This document shows, piece after piece, positions 11,437 to 23,327 of a stretch of 64,000 nucleotides of DNA. The position numbers and the translations under genes were made by a program. Below the pieces are notes generated by a model. It worked only from the letters and a program-made list of their open reading frames with translations, was not told the DNA's origin and ran no database searches. Position 1 is the first letter of the stretch; every line of letters starts with the position of its first letter. Source of the DNA: Phycisphaerales bacterium (GTDB lineage: Bacteria > Planctomycetota > Phycisphaerae > Phycisphaerales > UBA1924); NCBI GenBank assembly GCA_016699835.1, contig CP064987.1:2170001-2234000 (forward strand). The letters are read 5' to 3'.

Positions 11437-12099
11437 ATGGGCACGCCGTCGCGCGCGCGGTGGGTCGTGATCGCCACCGCGGGGCTGGTTGTCGCCGGGC
11501 TGGCCTGGCAGCAGCACACGCTCGAGCGCGAGGCCACCGCCCGCGCGCGCGTCGACGAGCCGACCGGCGTCACGACCATCGAGGTCGCCCGCGCCATCGC
11601 CGCGATGGACCTCGTCACCGTCCGCATCGACACCAGCGTCAGCGTCCAGAGCGAGGACGAGAGTTGGCGCGGCGTCGTGACGGCCCTGGTGAGTTGCCCG
11701 GCACGGCTCTCGTATGGCGTCGATCTCTCGTCGATGCGCGCGCAGCAAATCACCCAAAGCCCGGCGAGCGGCGAGTGGATCGTCCGCATCCCGCCCGCCA
11801 AACGCCTCGCCACCGAGGTCTACCCGGAACTCGAGGACTCGCTGGTCCGTGTCGGGTGGCTGCGGTTCCGCACGCAGGGCGGCGAGTACCACCTGTCGCG
11901 CGCGCGACAGCGGCTCGCGGCCCAGGCCCGCGCCATGCGCCTCACGCCCGACGACGCGAGAATGGTCGAGAATGAGAGCAAGGAGCGCGTCGGCGAACTG
12001 GTTCAGAGAATCGTGGGGCCGGCGAGCGTAGTGGTGATCGTGGACGAGCAACTCGCCAGCGGTGGGACGCCGACCGCGGCGGTGGAGGATGGCGCGTGA
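11437..12099 (+). CDS. DUF4230-type membrane-anchored protein
   Basis: Function unknown. The 220-residue product has one N-terminal membrane segment (WVVIATAGLVVAGLAW) followed by an extracytoplasmic domain with strands around VTVRIDTSVSV and LVSCPARLSYGVDLSSM, the Y-G-V/I-D-L-S pattern typical of DUF4230 proteins, then a long helical tail. ATG 11437 is preceded three bases away by AGGAGG, unusually close; the frame is open from 11353 but an upstream start would place a charged tail before the membrane segment. Its stop overlaps the start of the next gene by four bases (GTGA), so the two are translationally coupled. Confidence 0.65.
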   Translation: MGTPSRARWVVIATAGLVVAGLAWQQHTLEREATARARVDEPTGVTTIEVARAIAAMDLVTVRIDTSVSVQSEDESWRGVVTALVSCPARLSYGVDLSSMRAQQITQSPASGEWIVRIPPAKRLATEVYPELEDSLVRVGWLRFRTQGGEYHLSRARQRLAAQARAMRLTPDDARMVENESKERVGELVQRIVGPASVVVIVDEQLASGGTPTAAVEDGA

Positions 12100-13229
12100 G
12101 GCTGGTGGTGTGGGCCATCTCGGCACGCTGGGCGATTCTGCGCGTCGCCATCGCGGGGTTTCTCCTGTGGGTTTTGGCTGCGGAGACGGGCGCGCGGCTG
12201 GCGCGGCTGCAACTGGCGGCGATGCCGGGATTCGACTTCGCGGGCGAGGTCCGCGCCTTGCGAGCGCAGGGACGATTCGGCGAGGCGATCGTCGTCGGCG
12301 AGTCGGGGCTGGAGGCGATCGCGAGCGGCGATCTGGGCGAGGATGCGAAGCCAGGTCTCGAGTCGGAGTTGCGCGAGACGCGCGCGCAGCAGTCGAGTTG
12401 GCTGCGCAAGGCCAAGGACGTCGGTATCGGCGCGCTCACCGGCACGGGCGACTCGCTCGAGTCGCTCATCGGCGCGGTGGCGACGGATCTCTTCATCGTC
12501 GGCGATGTGCGCGATCTGCTGATCCAAGGCTCGAAGCAGGTGATCGATGGCGACTCGGACGAGGTGATCCTGGCGCTCTCGGCGATCGGGGTCGTGACGA
12601 CGCTCGCGCCGGAGGCGGACTGGGTGCCCAGTGTGCTCAAGGCGGCGCGGAAGACCGGACGGCTGACGGACAAACTCGGCGAGACATTGACGGGACTGGT
12701 TCGCGCGCGCAAGAGCGAGAAACTCGCGGCGGTGCTGGGGGATGTCCGCACACTGGGTGAGCGGGCCTCGCCGGGCGGGGCGATGCGACTGCTCAAACGG
12801 GCGGAGTCGGCGGAGGATGTGGCGGACCTGGCGCGGTTCGCGGAGAAGCAGCCGATGGGAGCGATGGCGCTGCACCTGGCCGAGAGCGCGGGGGACGACG
12901 TGCTCGCGCTGGCACGGCGTGGCGGTGAGGCGCGCCTGGTGGCGAAGGCAACGACGAAAGGGAGGCGGGGTCTGGAGTTTCTGGCGGGGCGGGCGGGACG
13001 GGCGATGCTGCGGCCTCATCCGCTGGTGGGGCTGGCGAAGGCGCTCTGGAAAGGGAACGCGTCGAAACTGGTGGCCCGGGCGATCGAGCGGTCGGACGCG
13101 TTGGCGTGGTGGATGATCCCGGCGCTGGCGGGATGGATGGTGGTGGAGTTGGGATTGCTGGCGACCAAGGCGAGAGGGCGACCGGCCGCGGCCTCAATCG
13201 AGGTCGAGAATCGCTCACGCGCGGCATAG
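12096..13229 (+). CDS. Hypothetical two-ended membrane protein, 377 aa
   Basis: No family recognised. GTG start at 12096 inside the GTGA overlap with the DUF4230 gene. An N-terminal membrane segment (ILRVAIAGFLLWVLAAETGA) and a C-terminal one (WWMIPALAGWMVVELGLLA) bracket a mostly helical Ala/Arg/Glu-rich central part that includes a hydrophobic stretch VILALSAIGVVTTLAP. The overlap makes a shared function with the DUF4230 protein likely. Confidence 0.7.
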   Translation: MRLVVWAISARWAILRVAIAGFLLWVLAAETGARLARLQLAAMPGFDFAGEVRALRAQGRFGEAIVVGESGLEAIASGDLGEDAKPGLESELRETRAQQSSWLRKAKDVGIGALTGTGDSLESLIGAVATDLFIVGDVRDLLIQGSKQVIDGDSDEVILALSAIGVVTTLAPEADWVPSVLKAARKTGRLTDKLGETLTGLVRARKSEKLAAVLGDVRTLGERASPGGAMRLLKRAESAEDVADLARFAEKQPMGAMALHLAESAGDDVLALARRGGEARLVAKATTKGRRGLEFLAGRAGRAMLRPHPLVGLAKALWKGNASKLVARAIERSDALAWWMIPALAGWMVVELGLLATKARGRPAAASIEVENRSRAA

Positions 13230-13652
13230 TGCGACGTGCCGATGATCGGCATGAAGTGCGCGGGGCACGACAGGAAATGCGTAAGAGCATTGTTCGCAGT
13301 TGTTTGCGGTTGATGGCCGCCGTGGTTTCGTCACGTCGATGTCACGATGGCGGCGGGGCATCGCGAATGGATGAAACTCGGTTTGGGCCGGTCTCGTACG
13401 TGGGCAGTGGGCGGCTGGCGTTCTGTCGCGTTTGCGAGCGGATGTTGCGTGCAGAGGGCGATGGGAGCGGTTAGGATTGGCCCCCCCGAGGTGCGCCCGT
13501 GATGTGCCGGGGGCGCGTTGTGGTGTAGGGCGCCTGATGGCGCGTGATGCCGAACATTCACCTTCCAAACGGAACGTGACGGACGTGGTTGATCGCGGCG
13601 GATGGTGAATGGGCTGGGTGGCCGAGTTGGCGGTCGTTCTTTGGAGCAAGCG
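13230..13652. other. 423-bp intergenic stretch
   Basis: No convincing gene is seen. A 35-codon open frame at 13368-13475 has a C-x-x-C but no ribosome site. An imperfect GC-rich hairpin, CCCCCG with CGGGGG, spans about 13483-13514. The region should hold the promoter of the PilM cassette, but I could not pick -35/-10 boxes with confidence. Confidence 0.4.
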
Positions 13653-15656
13653 ATGGCATCGTCGAACGCGTGTTGGGGCATTGAGATCGGGTCGGCGTCG
13701 ATCAAGGCGCTGAAACTCGAGCGGGTGGACGAGTCTCGTGTGAAGGCGACGGACTTCGGGATCGTGCAGCACCCGAAGGTGCTCTCGACGCCTGGCGTGG
13801 ATGCGAACGACGTGCTGCGCGTGTCGCTGGGGCAGTTGATCGGCCAGGTGGATTTTGGGAAGACCCCGGTGGCGGTGAGCGTGCCCGGGCACTCGGCGTT
13901 CGCGCGATTCACGAAGTTGCCGCCGGTGGAGCCCAAGAAGGTTCCCGAGGTTGTTCGGTTCGAGGCGATGCAGCAGATTCCGTTTCCGTTGGAGGAAGTG
14001 GAGTGGGACTATCAGACGTTTGTGTCGCCCGACTCGCCGGACGTGGGCGTGGGGATCTTCGCGATCCGCAAGGACAACGTTCGCGACCGGCTGACTCTGT
14101 TGACGGACGTGGGTTTGACGCCGATCGCGATCACGCTGAGCCCGCTCGCGGTGTACAACGCGATGGCGTATGACCTGGAGTTCAACGAGTCGATGCCGGG
14201 GACGATCGTCGTGGACGTGGGGACGAGTTCGACGGACATCGTGATCGCCGAGCCCGGGCGGTTGTGGGTGCGGACGTTCCCGATCGGCGGGCACCAGTTC
14301 ACCGAGAGCCTGGTGAGCCAGTTCAACCTGAGTTATCCGAAGGCGGAGCGGCTGAAGCGCGAGGCGGAGGACACGAAGCACGCTCGGCAGGTCTTCCAGG
14401 CGATGCGCCCTGTGTTCACGGATCTCTCCACGGAGATCCAGCGGTCGATCGGGTATTACCAGGCGCTGTACAAGGACAGCAACCTGACGCGGCTCGTGGG
14501 CGTGGGATCGACGTTCCGCCTGCCGGGTTTGCGGAAATACTTGCAGCAGCAGTTGGGCGTGGACGTGTTCCGCGTCGAAGAGTTCAAGAAGATCGCGCCG
14601 CCGGGGATGGAGGCGGGGCAGGCGCTGGCGCAGGGCCTCCCGGCGACGGATCGATCGGTGGTCTTCCAGGACGCATCGCTGAATCTGGTGACGGCGTATG
14701 GGTTGGCGCTGCAGGGGCTGGGAATGAACGCGTGCGGCGGGAACCTCATGCCGCTGCAGGTGTCGCGTGACGCGATGTGGAAGGAGAAGACGCCGATGTT
14801 CGTGGGGGCGGCGGCGCTGGCGCTGATTGGAAGCGCGGCGTTCTTTGCCCGGCCGGCGTATGACTATTTCCGCGTGCGCGGGGCGATCACCGATCCGGTC
14901 GTGGATCGGGCGATCAACGCGGCGCGGCAGCAGAAGACGGCGGCGGACGAGGCCGGCGTGACGGGCGCGGCGACGGCGGATCTGCGGGCGGCGAATGTGA
15001 TGGCGCTCTTCGCGGATCGCGAGGTGATCCCGCGGATCGTGGACGACCTTGGCGAGATGTTCGGCGAGGCGAGGCCCAAGGCGGAGCAGCGCAAGGCGTC
15101 GCTGGAGTTGTCGAGTTTCACGACGGAGTTCGAGCCTGGGGCGGCGACTGCTGATCCGTCAGGAATGAATCCGATGGCGCCCGCAGCACCTGGCGATGCG
15201 AGCGTGCCCATCGAGGCACAAGGTCGAGCGCGGGTGAAGTGCACGCTGACGATCGAGACCACGGCGTCGGAGGCGCAGCGCTTCACGGAGGACACGATTC
15301 TGTCGTGGCTGCGTGGGCATGGGACGCGCGACGGTGTGCCGTATCGGATCGTGATCCCGGTAAACGCGGTGACGCGTTCGGGTGAGTCGGGCACGGGTGG
15401 TGGAACGAGTCCGCGGGATCGCGGTCCGACGCCGACGGGGTTGAGTGGAGGTGGGGGTGGTTTCACGGGTGGTGGCGGCGGTCTCACGCCGCCTTCCGGT
15501 CGGGGCGGGCTTGATGGCGGAGCGGCGAACCAGTCGCTCGACGCGATGGCGCCTTTGCCGGATGTGGAGGCGAGATCGGGAACGGTGACGCGGTTCACGC
15601 TGACGTGGTACGCGGTGCTCAACGAGGCGAAGGCGACGGACGGGGGTGCGATGTGA
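13653..15656 (+). CDS. PilM domain fused to a membrane-anchored C-terminal half
   Basis: PilM is the actin-like cytoplasmic ATPase that links type IV pilus or type II secretion alignment proteins to the membrane. Residues 1-350 form a full PilM domain: WGIEIGSASIKALKLER, LPPVEPKKVPEVVRFEAMQQIPF, GTIVVDVGTSSTDIVIAE, GVGSTFRLPGLRKYLQQQL. Unlike ordinary PilM (about 350 residues), the chain continues with a membrane segment near residues 381-400 (MFVGAAALALIGSAAFFA), a periplasmic PilN-like region, and a Gly-rich tract near 600-625, for 667 residues in total. ATG 13653 has GGAG eight bases upstream; an earlier in-frame ATG at 13602 lacks one. Its stop overlaps the next start (GTGA). A PilM-PilN fusion is the likely reading, not proven. 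Confidence 0.85.
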   Translation: MASSNACWGIEIGSASIKALKLERVDESRVKATDFGIVQHPKVLSTPGVDANDVLRVSLGQLIGQVDFGKTPVAVSVPGHSAFARFTKLPPVEPKKVPEVVRFEAMQQIPFPLEEVEWDYQTFVSPDSPDVGVGIFAIRKDNVRDRLTLLTDVGLTPIAITLSPLAVYNAMAYDLEFNESMPGTIVVDVGTSSTDIVIAEPGRLWVRTFPIGGHQFTESLVSQFNLSYPKAERLKREAEDTKHARQVFQAMRPVFTDLSTEIQRSIGYYQALYKDSNLTRLVGVGSTFRLPGLRKYLQQQLGVDVFRVEEFKKIAPPGMEAGQALAQGLPATDRSVVFQDASLNLVTAYGLALQGLGMNACGGNLMPLQVSRDAMWKEKTPMFVGAAALALIGSAAFFARPAYDYFRVRGAITDPVVDRAINAARQQKTAADEAGVTGAATADLRAANVMALFADREVIPRIVDDLGEMFGEARPKAEQRKASLELSSFTTEFEPGAATADPSGMNPMAPAAPGDASVPIEAQGRARVKCTLTIETTASEAQRFTEDTILSWLRGHGTRDGVPYRIVIPVNAVTRSGESGTGGGTSPRDRGPTPTGLSGGGGGFTGGGGGLTPPSGRGGLDGGAANQSLDAMAPLPDVEARSGTVTRFTLTWYAVLNEAKATDGGAM

Positions 15657-17188
15657 AACCGATTCTCCAGTGGATGAAGAAGAACATCATCGCGGTGATC
15701 TGCGTGGTGGTGATTGTGGTGTCGCTCCCGGTGTCGTGGTTCTTCGCGAGCGGATGGAACACGAAGATCCGGGAGGCTCGGCAGAAGGCCGTGGATGAAA
15801 AGGCACGTGCCGTGGATGGGGCGAGGGTGAAGTATGCGGCGGCGGTGCCGATGCCCGGGGCGGCACCGATCGAGATGAATGAAGCACCCAACGACCGGCT
15901 GACGGCGGCGTTTGTGTCGCTGAAGACTCGACTGAAGGACGAGAGCGAGCGGGTCTTCAAGGACGGCGAGGCGTTCAACAAGGGCGAGGGCGAGTGGGCG
16001 AGTCGTGTGGGAAGGACGCCGCATGTCGCCTTTGTGCCTTCGTTGTTTCCCGGACCGATGGACGCGGCCCTCGAGGACCAGTTGAAGAAATCGCTTGGCG
16101 AGGAGACGTTCAACCAGATGAACGCCCAGACCAGATCCACGAAGATCGAGGAGATGCGCCGTCTGCAACAGGGCGACGCGCTCCGTCAGATGGAGGACGC
16201 GCTCGTCGGGAAGAACGGCAAGGCGGACCCGTTCGTCACGTTGCTGTCGATGGTGAACGCGGGTCAGGTGCCCGAGGCGGTGCAGGTGGAGCAGGCCGTG
16301 CGGTCGTTCCACGATCGTCGCAAGGCCGAGATCGCGCCGGGACGGGCGCTCACGTCGGCCGAGGAGGCGGACCTTCGCAAGGAGTGCGGTGAGTTCCGAT
16401 TGGGGCAGTACCAGTCGCGGGCGTCGTCGATCTCGGTGTATGCCGAGGACAGCGCGTTCCTGTCCGGTGGTGGCGAGCAGGGTGCGGAGTTGTTGCGGCG
16501 GCGACTGACGGCGGACTTTCTCACGAAGAACGCACCGTTCCAGAACTCGGGCGAGTTCTTTGTGGCGCAGTGGGACTACTGGATCGTTCGCGACATGCTC
16601 GCGGCGATCCGGCTGGCGAACACGGACGCGAATGGGAGGCCGACGAGCGTCTTGAACTCGACGGTGAAGAAGATAGAGAAGATCAATGTGAGTGCTGTGG
16701 CCGGGCTGGATGCGGGCGGGGTGATTGACCCGTTCGGGAACTCGTTCGGCAATCCAATGGGGCATCCGGGAGAGAGTCTTCCCGGGATGAACGGCATGGA
16801 TCCGAACTCCGGGGGCGGGGGCACGCCGGTGGGCCCGAGCGCGATGGTTCCTCGGGACCCGATGACGCTCACGGGGCGCTCGGGGAGCGCGGCAAACGAC
16901 CACTACGACGTGCGTGTCGCGACGCTGACGGCGATCGTGTCTTCGGAGCGATTGTCACGCCTGATCGATGCGATCGAGCGTGTGAACTTCAACACGGTGC
17001 TAAGTGTGAACCTCGAAGCGGTGAACACGGGTCAGGAGTTGGGGTCGGGGTATGTGTTTGGGAATGACCACGTCGTGCGGGCGACGATCCGCGTGGAGAC
17101 GGTGTGGCTGCGATCGTGGGTGGAGCCGATGATGCCGTCGCGCGTGCGCAGGGCGTTCATGGTTTCTGAAGTGATGCCGCAGGGCTGA
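15653..17188 (+). CDS. Single-pass membrane protein, possible PilO-like component
   Basis: GTG start within the GTGA overlap with the PilM-fusion gene; 511 residues. An N-terminal membrane helix (IIAVICVVVIVVSLPVSWFF, about 11-30) is followed by a coiled-coil-like charged segment, a long central region, a Gly/Pro/Met-rich linker near 375-410, and a C-terminal alpha/beta domain (YDVRVATLTAIVSSERLSRL ... VVRATIRVETVWLRSW). The topology and the C-terminal strand-helix-strand order resemble PilO, though the protein is more than twice the usual PilO length. Family membership is inferred mainly from position after PilM and layout. Confidence 0.7.
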   Translation: MKPILQWMKKNIIAVICVVVIVVSLPVSWFFASGWNTKIREARQKAVDEKARAVDGARVKYAAAVPMPGAAPIEMNEAPNDRLTAAFVSLKTRLKDESERVFKDGEAFNKGEGEWASRVGRTPHVAFVPSLFPGPMDAALEDQLKKSLGEETFNQMNAQTRSTKIEEMRRLQQGDALRQMEDALVGKNGKADPFVTLLSMVNAGQVPEAVQVEQAVRSFHDRRKAEIAPGRALTSAEEADLRKECGEFRLGQYQSRASSISVYAEDSAFLSGGGEQGAELLRRRLTADFLTKNAPFQNSGEFFVAQWDYWIVRDMLAAIRLANTDANGRPTSVLNSTVKKIEKINVSAVAGLDAGGVIDPFGNSFGNPMGHPGESLPGMNGMDPNSGGGGTPVGPSAMVPRDPMTLTGRSGSAANDHYDVRVATLTAIVSSERLSRLIDAIERVNFNTVLSVNLEAVNTGQELGSGYVFGNDHVVRATIRVETVWLRSWVEPMMPSRVRRAFMVSEVMPQG

Positions 17189-17244
17189 ATGGATCGCATG
17201 TGAGTTCGGGTTGGGAGGGGAGTCGAATCAGGAAGGGTTGAGCC

Positions 17245-19566
17245 ATGAAGCGGATCGGTGCGTTCGAGCAACACGTGGACAAGGCGCTGCTGGGGGTGTG
17301 CGGGCTTGCGGCGCTGGGCATCATGGGGTACCAGATTCTGGTGAAGCCCAACGAGATCAAGGTGGGCACGCAGCAACTCTCGCCCGAGAGCGCGATGCGT
17401 CCGGTGGAGGAGAAGGCGAGAACGCTCCTGGCGAAGGTGGAGAGCACGAATCCCCCGACGATCCCGGAGGTGAGCGTCGATCTGTCGTCGCGGTTCGAGG
17501 AGCGGATGCGAGGGCTTGGCGTGACGACGAATCGCCTGGCGTCTTTGGGTGATCCTCCCAAGGCGATGAAAGTCTCGACGGTGGGACCTGTGGCGGATGG
17601 CGAGTTTGTCGCGCTCAATGTGCCGATTCCGACCGGGGTGATCGCGGCGACGATCCAGAACACGATCGATCCGCGCGAGCCGAAGCGATATCCGGAGTTG
17701 GCAGCGTTCCTGCCCGCGGCCCAGCCGATGGACAAGGCGTCGGTGAGCATCGAGGCGACGTTCTCGGGGACGTCTTTGCTCGAGGCGCTCGAGTCGGACC
17801 CGGATGGCGAGGGGCCGGCCCTGCCTCTCCCGCGCTCATGGTGGAGCGATCCGCTCGTGCCGAACCGATTGCTGGTGAATGTGATCCGCTTCGAGGTGGA
17901 GCGCGAGGTGGTCGCGGTGCCCGCCGGCGTGGGCGTGAAGGTTGGCGAGACGACGACGCTCTCGCAGATTCCCGGGCGGTTCGACGGCGAGTCCTCGTGG
18001 AAGGAGAACGTGAAGTCGCTCGGCGACGTCGGCGGGACGCTCGATCGGATCGCGAAGCACTCGGAAGAGATCCAGAGGCCGAAGTACTACGAACGAATCG
18101 CGGGACTTGCCTGGGACGAGCCGTCGTCGATGGCGGCCCGGGCGCTGATGGTCGATCAGCAGCGGGAGATCGATCGGCTGAAGCGAGAACTGACGAGCAT
18201 CGATAAGAAGATCCTGGACATCCAGGAGCGGCTGAAGGCGGCGGGAGCAGCGGCACCACTACCGGGCGGTCGTCCTACGCCGCCGCGCGACCCGCGTGGT
18301 GGTGGCGGTGGAGGTGGTGGAGGCGGGCTCGCACCGGCCGGAGGTGGCGGGCGTGCTCCAGGCGGTGGCGGTGGCGGTGGAAGTGCGAGGCCACCACGTG
18401 ACCCGGCTCCCGCGGTCGGCAACCCGGCCGTGCTCCAGCAGAGCCTCAATCGCGAGATCGCCAAGCGTCAGAAGGTCGTCGATCGCCTCCGTGAGTTGGG
18501 TGAAGATGTCGGTGGCGAGTCGGTGGCGCCGACGTCGCCCCAGGCAGCGCTACTGGGTGATGCGATCTTGAACGACTCGGAAGTGAAGATGTGGGCGCAC
18601 GATCTGACGGCGGTGCCCGGCGTGACGTACAAGTATCGCTGCCGCGTGGTGCTCAACAACCCGCTCTTCGATCAGGCGCTTCCCGAGAAGAGCAAGCGCC
18701 TGGGGCGTGAGTCTCTGGTGCGGAGCGAGTGGTCGGGGTGGTCTCCGGCGGTGACGGTGGACCCGAACGAGTACTTCGCGATGACGAGCGCGCAGACACG
18801 CGACCAGTTGTCGTCGGTGCCCAAGGGGACGGCGGAACTCTTCAAGTTCTACTACGGGTGGTATCGCAAGGCGACGGTTTCGGTTGAGCCCGGCGATCCG
18901 ATCTCAGGTGTTGTGAGGCTGGCAGGCGATTTCAAAGCTTATGACATCTCGAAGTTCAATCCAGCGACGGAGCCCGAGGGTGAGAAGCCCTCGCCAGCGG
19001 CACCGGCTCCAGGTGGGAATCAGCCCGGTGGATTGCAACCGGGGGGTCTCCAGCCTGGGGGTCTCCAACCGGGTGGCCTGCAACCGAGCGGGACGTTCCC
19101 GCCTGGAGGCGAGCGCGGTTGGGACCCTGGGCGTGGCGTGCCGCCGGGCGGCGACGTTGGTGTTGGCGATGCTTCGAGGCCCGCTTTGGATCCTTTGGGC
19201 GAGTACCCCTCGGAGGTGCTGCCCTCGGAACTGAGTCTTGAGGTGCCTGGTGTGATTTTCCTAGATGCGAAACGATTGACGGCGGTGCTTGCCGGAGGCA
19301 TTCAGGGCTCGGCCCGCGAGTCGATCCTGGCGGTCCTGCGGAACGCGGCGGGGATGGTGATCAGCCGGAACCCCGAGTCCGACAAGGACGACGAGGCCTA
19401 CTTGCGGATCAAGGCGTCGGCCGACATGGGCGTCCGGGAAGAGCGGAAAGCGACGGCCCCGGCCGATTCCAAGCCCGGGTCGTCGAACCCAGGGATTCCA
19501 CCGGCTCCTATTCCTGGGACGCCCGGACGGGGCCTGCCGACGGGTCCCGGAGGGCTTGGCGGCTGA
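17245..19566 (+). CDS. Large single-pass membrane protein with Gly/Pro-rich linkers, third gene of the PilM-fusion cassette
   Basis: 773 residues, no family recognised. One membrane segment lies near residues 14-31 (ALLGVCGLAALGIMGYQIL). The rest should be outside the cytoplasm: a first beta-rich domain (VIRFEVEREVVAVPAGVGVK), a coiled coil near 295-335 (DQQREIDRLKRELTSIDKKI), a long Gly-rich tract near 350-385, a second coil (NREIAKRQKVVDRLRELGED), a beta domain with TYKYRCRVVLNNPLFDQ, then QPGGL repeats and an alpha/beta tail. ATG 17245 follows AGGAAGG. By position it might replace PilP, but no sequence similarity to PilP is evident. Confidence 0.75.
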   Translation: MKRIGAFEQHVDKALLGVCGLAALGIMGYQILVKPNEIKVGTQQLSPESAMRPVEEKARTLLAKVESTNPPTIPEVSVDLSSRFEERMRGLGVTTNRLASLGDPPKAMKVSTVGPVADGEFVALNVPIPTGVIAATIQNTIDPREPKRYPELAAFLPAAQPMDKASVSIEATFSGTSLLEALESDPDGEGPALPLPRSWWSDPLVPNRLLVNVIRFEVEREVVAVPAGVGVKVGETTTLSQIPGRFDGESSWKENVKSLGDVGGTLDRIAKHSEEIQRPKYYERIAGLAWDEPSSMAARALMVDQQREIDRLKRELTSIDKKILDIQERLKAAGAAAPLPGGRPTPPRDPRGGGGGGGGGGLAPAGGGGRAPGGGGGGGSARPPRDPAPAVGNPAVLQQSLNREIAKRQKVVDRLRELGEDVGGESVAPTSPQAALLGDAILNDSEVKMWAHDLTAVPGVTYKYRCRVVLNNPLFDQALPEKSKRLGRESLVRSEWSGWSPAVTVDPNEYFAMTSAQTRDQLSSVPKGTAELFKFYYGWYRKATVSVEPGDPISGVVRLAGDFKAYDISKFNPATEPEGEKPSPAAPAPGGNQPGGLQPGGLQPGGLQPGGLQPSGTFPPGGERGWDPGRGVPPGGDVGVGDASRPALDPLGEYPSEVLPSELSLEVPGVIFLDAKRLTAVLAGGIQGSARESILAVLRNAAGMVISRNPESDKDDEAYLRIKASADMGVREERKATAPADSKPGSSNPGIPPAPIPGTPGRGLPTGPGGLGG
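19021..19092 (+). repeat. In-frame 15-bp tandem repeat (QPGGL) inside the third cassette gene
   Basis: Four copies of a 15-base unit encoding QPGGL (from 19021, 19036, 19051 and 19066) and a degenerate fifth starting QPSG. The unit length keeps frame, so copy number could vary between strains without disrupting the gene. Confidence 0.85.
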
Positions 19567-19646
19567 TTGCGTCGGTCGATCGCGCCTCTAAGTTGGGCGT
19601 GAAACGGGCGTTGCGCCGGGCCGACGGAATTGAGTTTGCCCTTGGC

Positions 19647-19674
19647 TTGACTGGACTTTGGTGCGGAATACACT
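19647..19674 (+). promoter_or_regulatory. Predicted promoter of the 23S-5S rRNA operon
   Basis: TTGACT (19647-19652) and TACACT (19669-19674) with a 16-base spacer, 80 bases after the last cassette gene and about 455 bases before mature 23S. Position upstream of a boxA-like element supports it. Confidence 0.6.
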
Positions 19675-19772
19675 CCTGCCCTGCTCATTTTGGAGTGGGG
19701 CCGATTCGGGGCTTGTCGCGAGACGGACTCGGGGTCGGTGGCCGGGAACGGGGTTGATCCCCAGGAACGGCC

Positions 19773-19785
19773 TGCTCTTTGAAAA
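19773..19785 (+). promoter_or_regulatory. boxA-like antitermination site in the rRNA leader
   Basis: TGCTCTTTGAAAA closely matches the boxA element of bacterial rRNA leaders (E. coli TGCTCTTTAACA), where NusB/NusE bind to prevent premature termination. It lies about 100 bases downstream of the predicted promoter. Confidence 0.65.
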
Positions 19786-19893
19786 CCGGATACAAACGGT
19801 CGTCCTGCACGTTTTTTCTCGGCGGGTGTCACGGTTTTCCGTGCGCTTGGCCGAGGGTCTTTCCAAGATTGTGAGTGCAGAGACGACGCTGCA

Positions 19894-19941
19894 AGAGATT
19901 TAAGAAGAAAGAACCGAAATTCTTTCGTGCGAATGGCGGCC
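19894..19941 (+). other. 5' arm of the 23S rRNA processing stem
   Basis: This stretch is complementary to 22937-22982 after the 23S gene, with small internal loops over about 45 bases. The outer block AGAGATTT..GAAGAAAGAAC is nearly perfectly matched. Such arms form the RNase III substrate that releases pre-23S rRNA. Confidence 0.75.
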
Positions 19942-20131
19942 TAGCCGGACCAAGGCGTTGAAGCGGAGCGATCCCGAGAGGGAAGGCAAAGCGAGATGAC
20001 TTTGGCCGGTGCCGAGTCCTGGACTGTTGTGTGTATACACAGTGGCCCTGAAATGCGGGACTCGGGATTGGCCGATCGGTGTTGGGGAAGGAATCCAGCG
20101 AGAGCTGGAGGGAAGTCCTCGGCGTCCGGTT

Positions 20132-22891
<2,760 letters not shown>

Positions 22892-23159
22892 AACCAGCCG
22901 TCGCGGATGGATCCATTCCATCCAACACGACGGACTGGCCGCGTTCGTCACAGAACGAATCTCGTTCTTTCTTCAAATCTCTGGCACCCGGAATCGCTCG
23001 TTGGCTCTTTGCCGATCGGGTCTCCGGCGTGCTTCCAAGACAGCGTCACTTTGGAAGTGTGCCCCACAAGGCACACCTTCCATGGCGACCGTTTGTTCCG
23101 GCACTGGGGCCAACAGGCTCCAGGCCGGCAGGCTCGCGGAAACGCGAATCGGCCGGATT
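22892..23159 (+). other. 23S-5S internal transcribed spacer
   Basis: The spacer contains the 3' arm of the 23S processing stem (22937-22982) and a strong hairpin GGAAGTGTGCC/GGCACACCTTCC near 23052-23083. No tRNA is present. Confidence 0.7.
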
Positions 23160-23265
23160 GTCGGTGACCACAGGCTTGGTGTAACACCTGTTCCCATCCC
23201 GAACACAGCAGTTAAGCCCAAGCCGCCGATGATACTGCACTGCGGGAAAGTAGGTCATCGCCGAC
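23160..23265 (+). rRNA. rrf: 5S ribosomal RNA
   Basis: About 106 bases. Helix I pairs TCGGTGA (from 23161) with TCGCCGA (23258-23264). The centre carries the standard CCCATCCCGAACAC and AGTTAAGCCC motifs and the 3' part GCGGGAAAGTAGG. It is somewhat shorter than the usual 115-120 bases because the helix IV region is trimmed. Confidence 0.93.
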
Positions 23266-23269
23266 GTTT

Positions 23270-23310
23270 GACCCCACTCAGGTAAACCTGGGTGGGGTCT
23301 TTTCATTTTT
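23270..23310 (+). terminator. Terminator of the 23S-5S operon
   Basis: A 13-bp stem (23270-23282 with 23287-23299, one wobble) with a TAAA loop is followed by TTTTCATTTTT, five bases after the 5S end. Confidence 0.9.
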
Positions 23311-23327
23311 GCTCCGCACGATCAACT

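Noticed and set aside
13368..13475. 35-codon open frame with C-x-x-C
   Set aside because: No ribosome site, no second cysteine pair, and it ends before a GC-rich hairpin; too little to call a gene.
18296..18400. Gly-rich tract as a sign of a collagen-like or surface adhesin gene
   Set aside because: It is an internal linker of a membrane-anchored protein in a pil-type cassette; there is no Gly-x-y periodicity.
22892..23159. Possible tRNA in the 23S-5S spacer
   Set aside because: Hairpins are present, but no cloverleaf with a T-loop motif could be formed.
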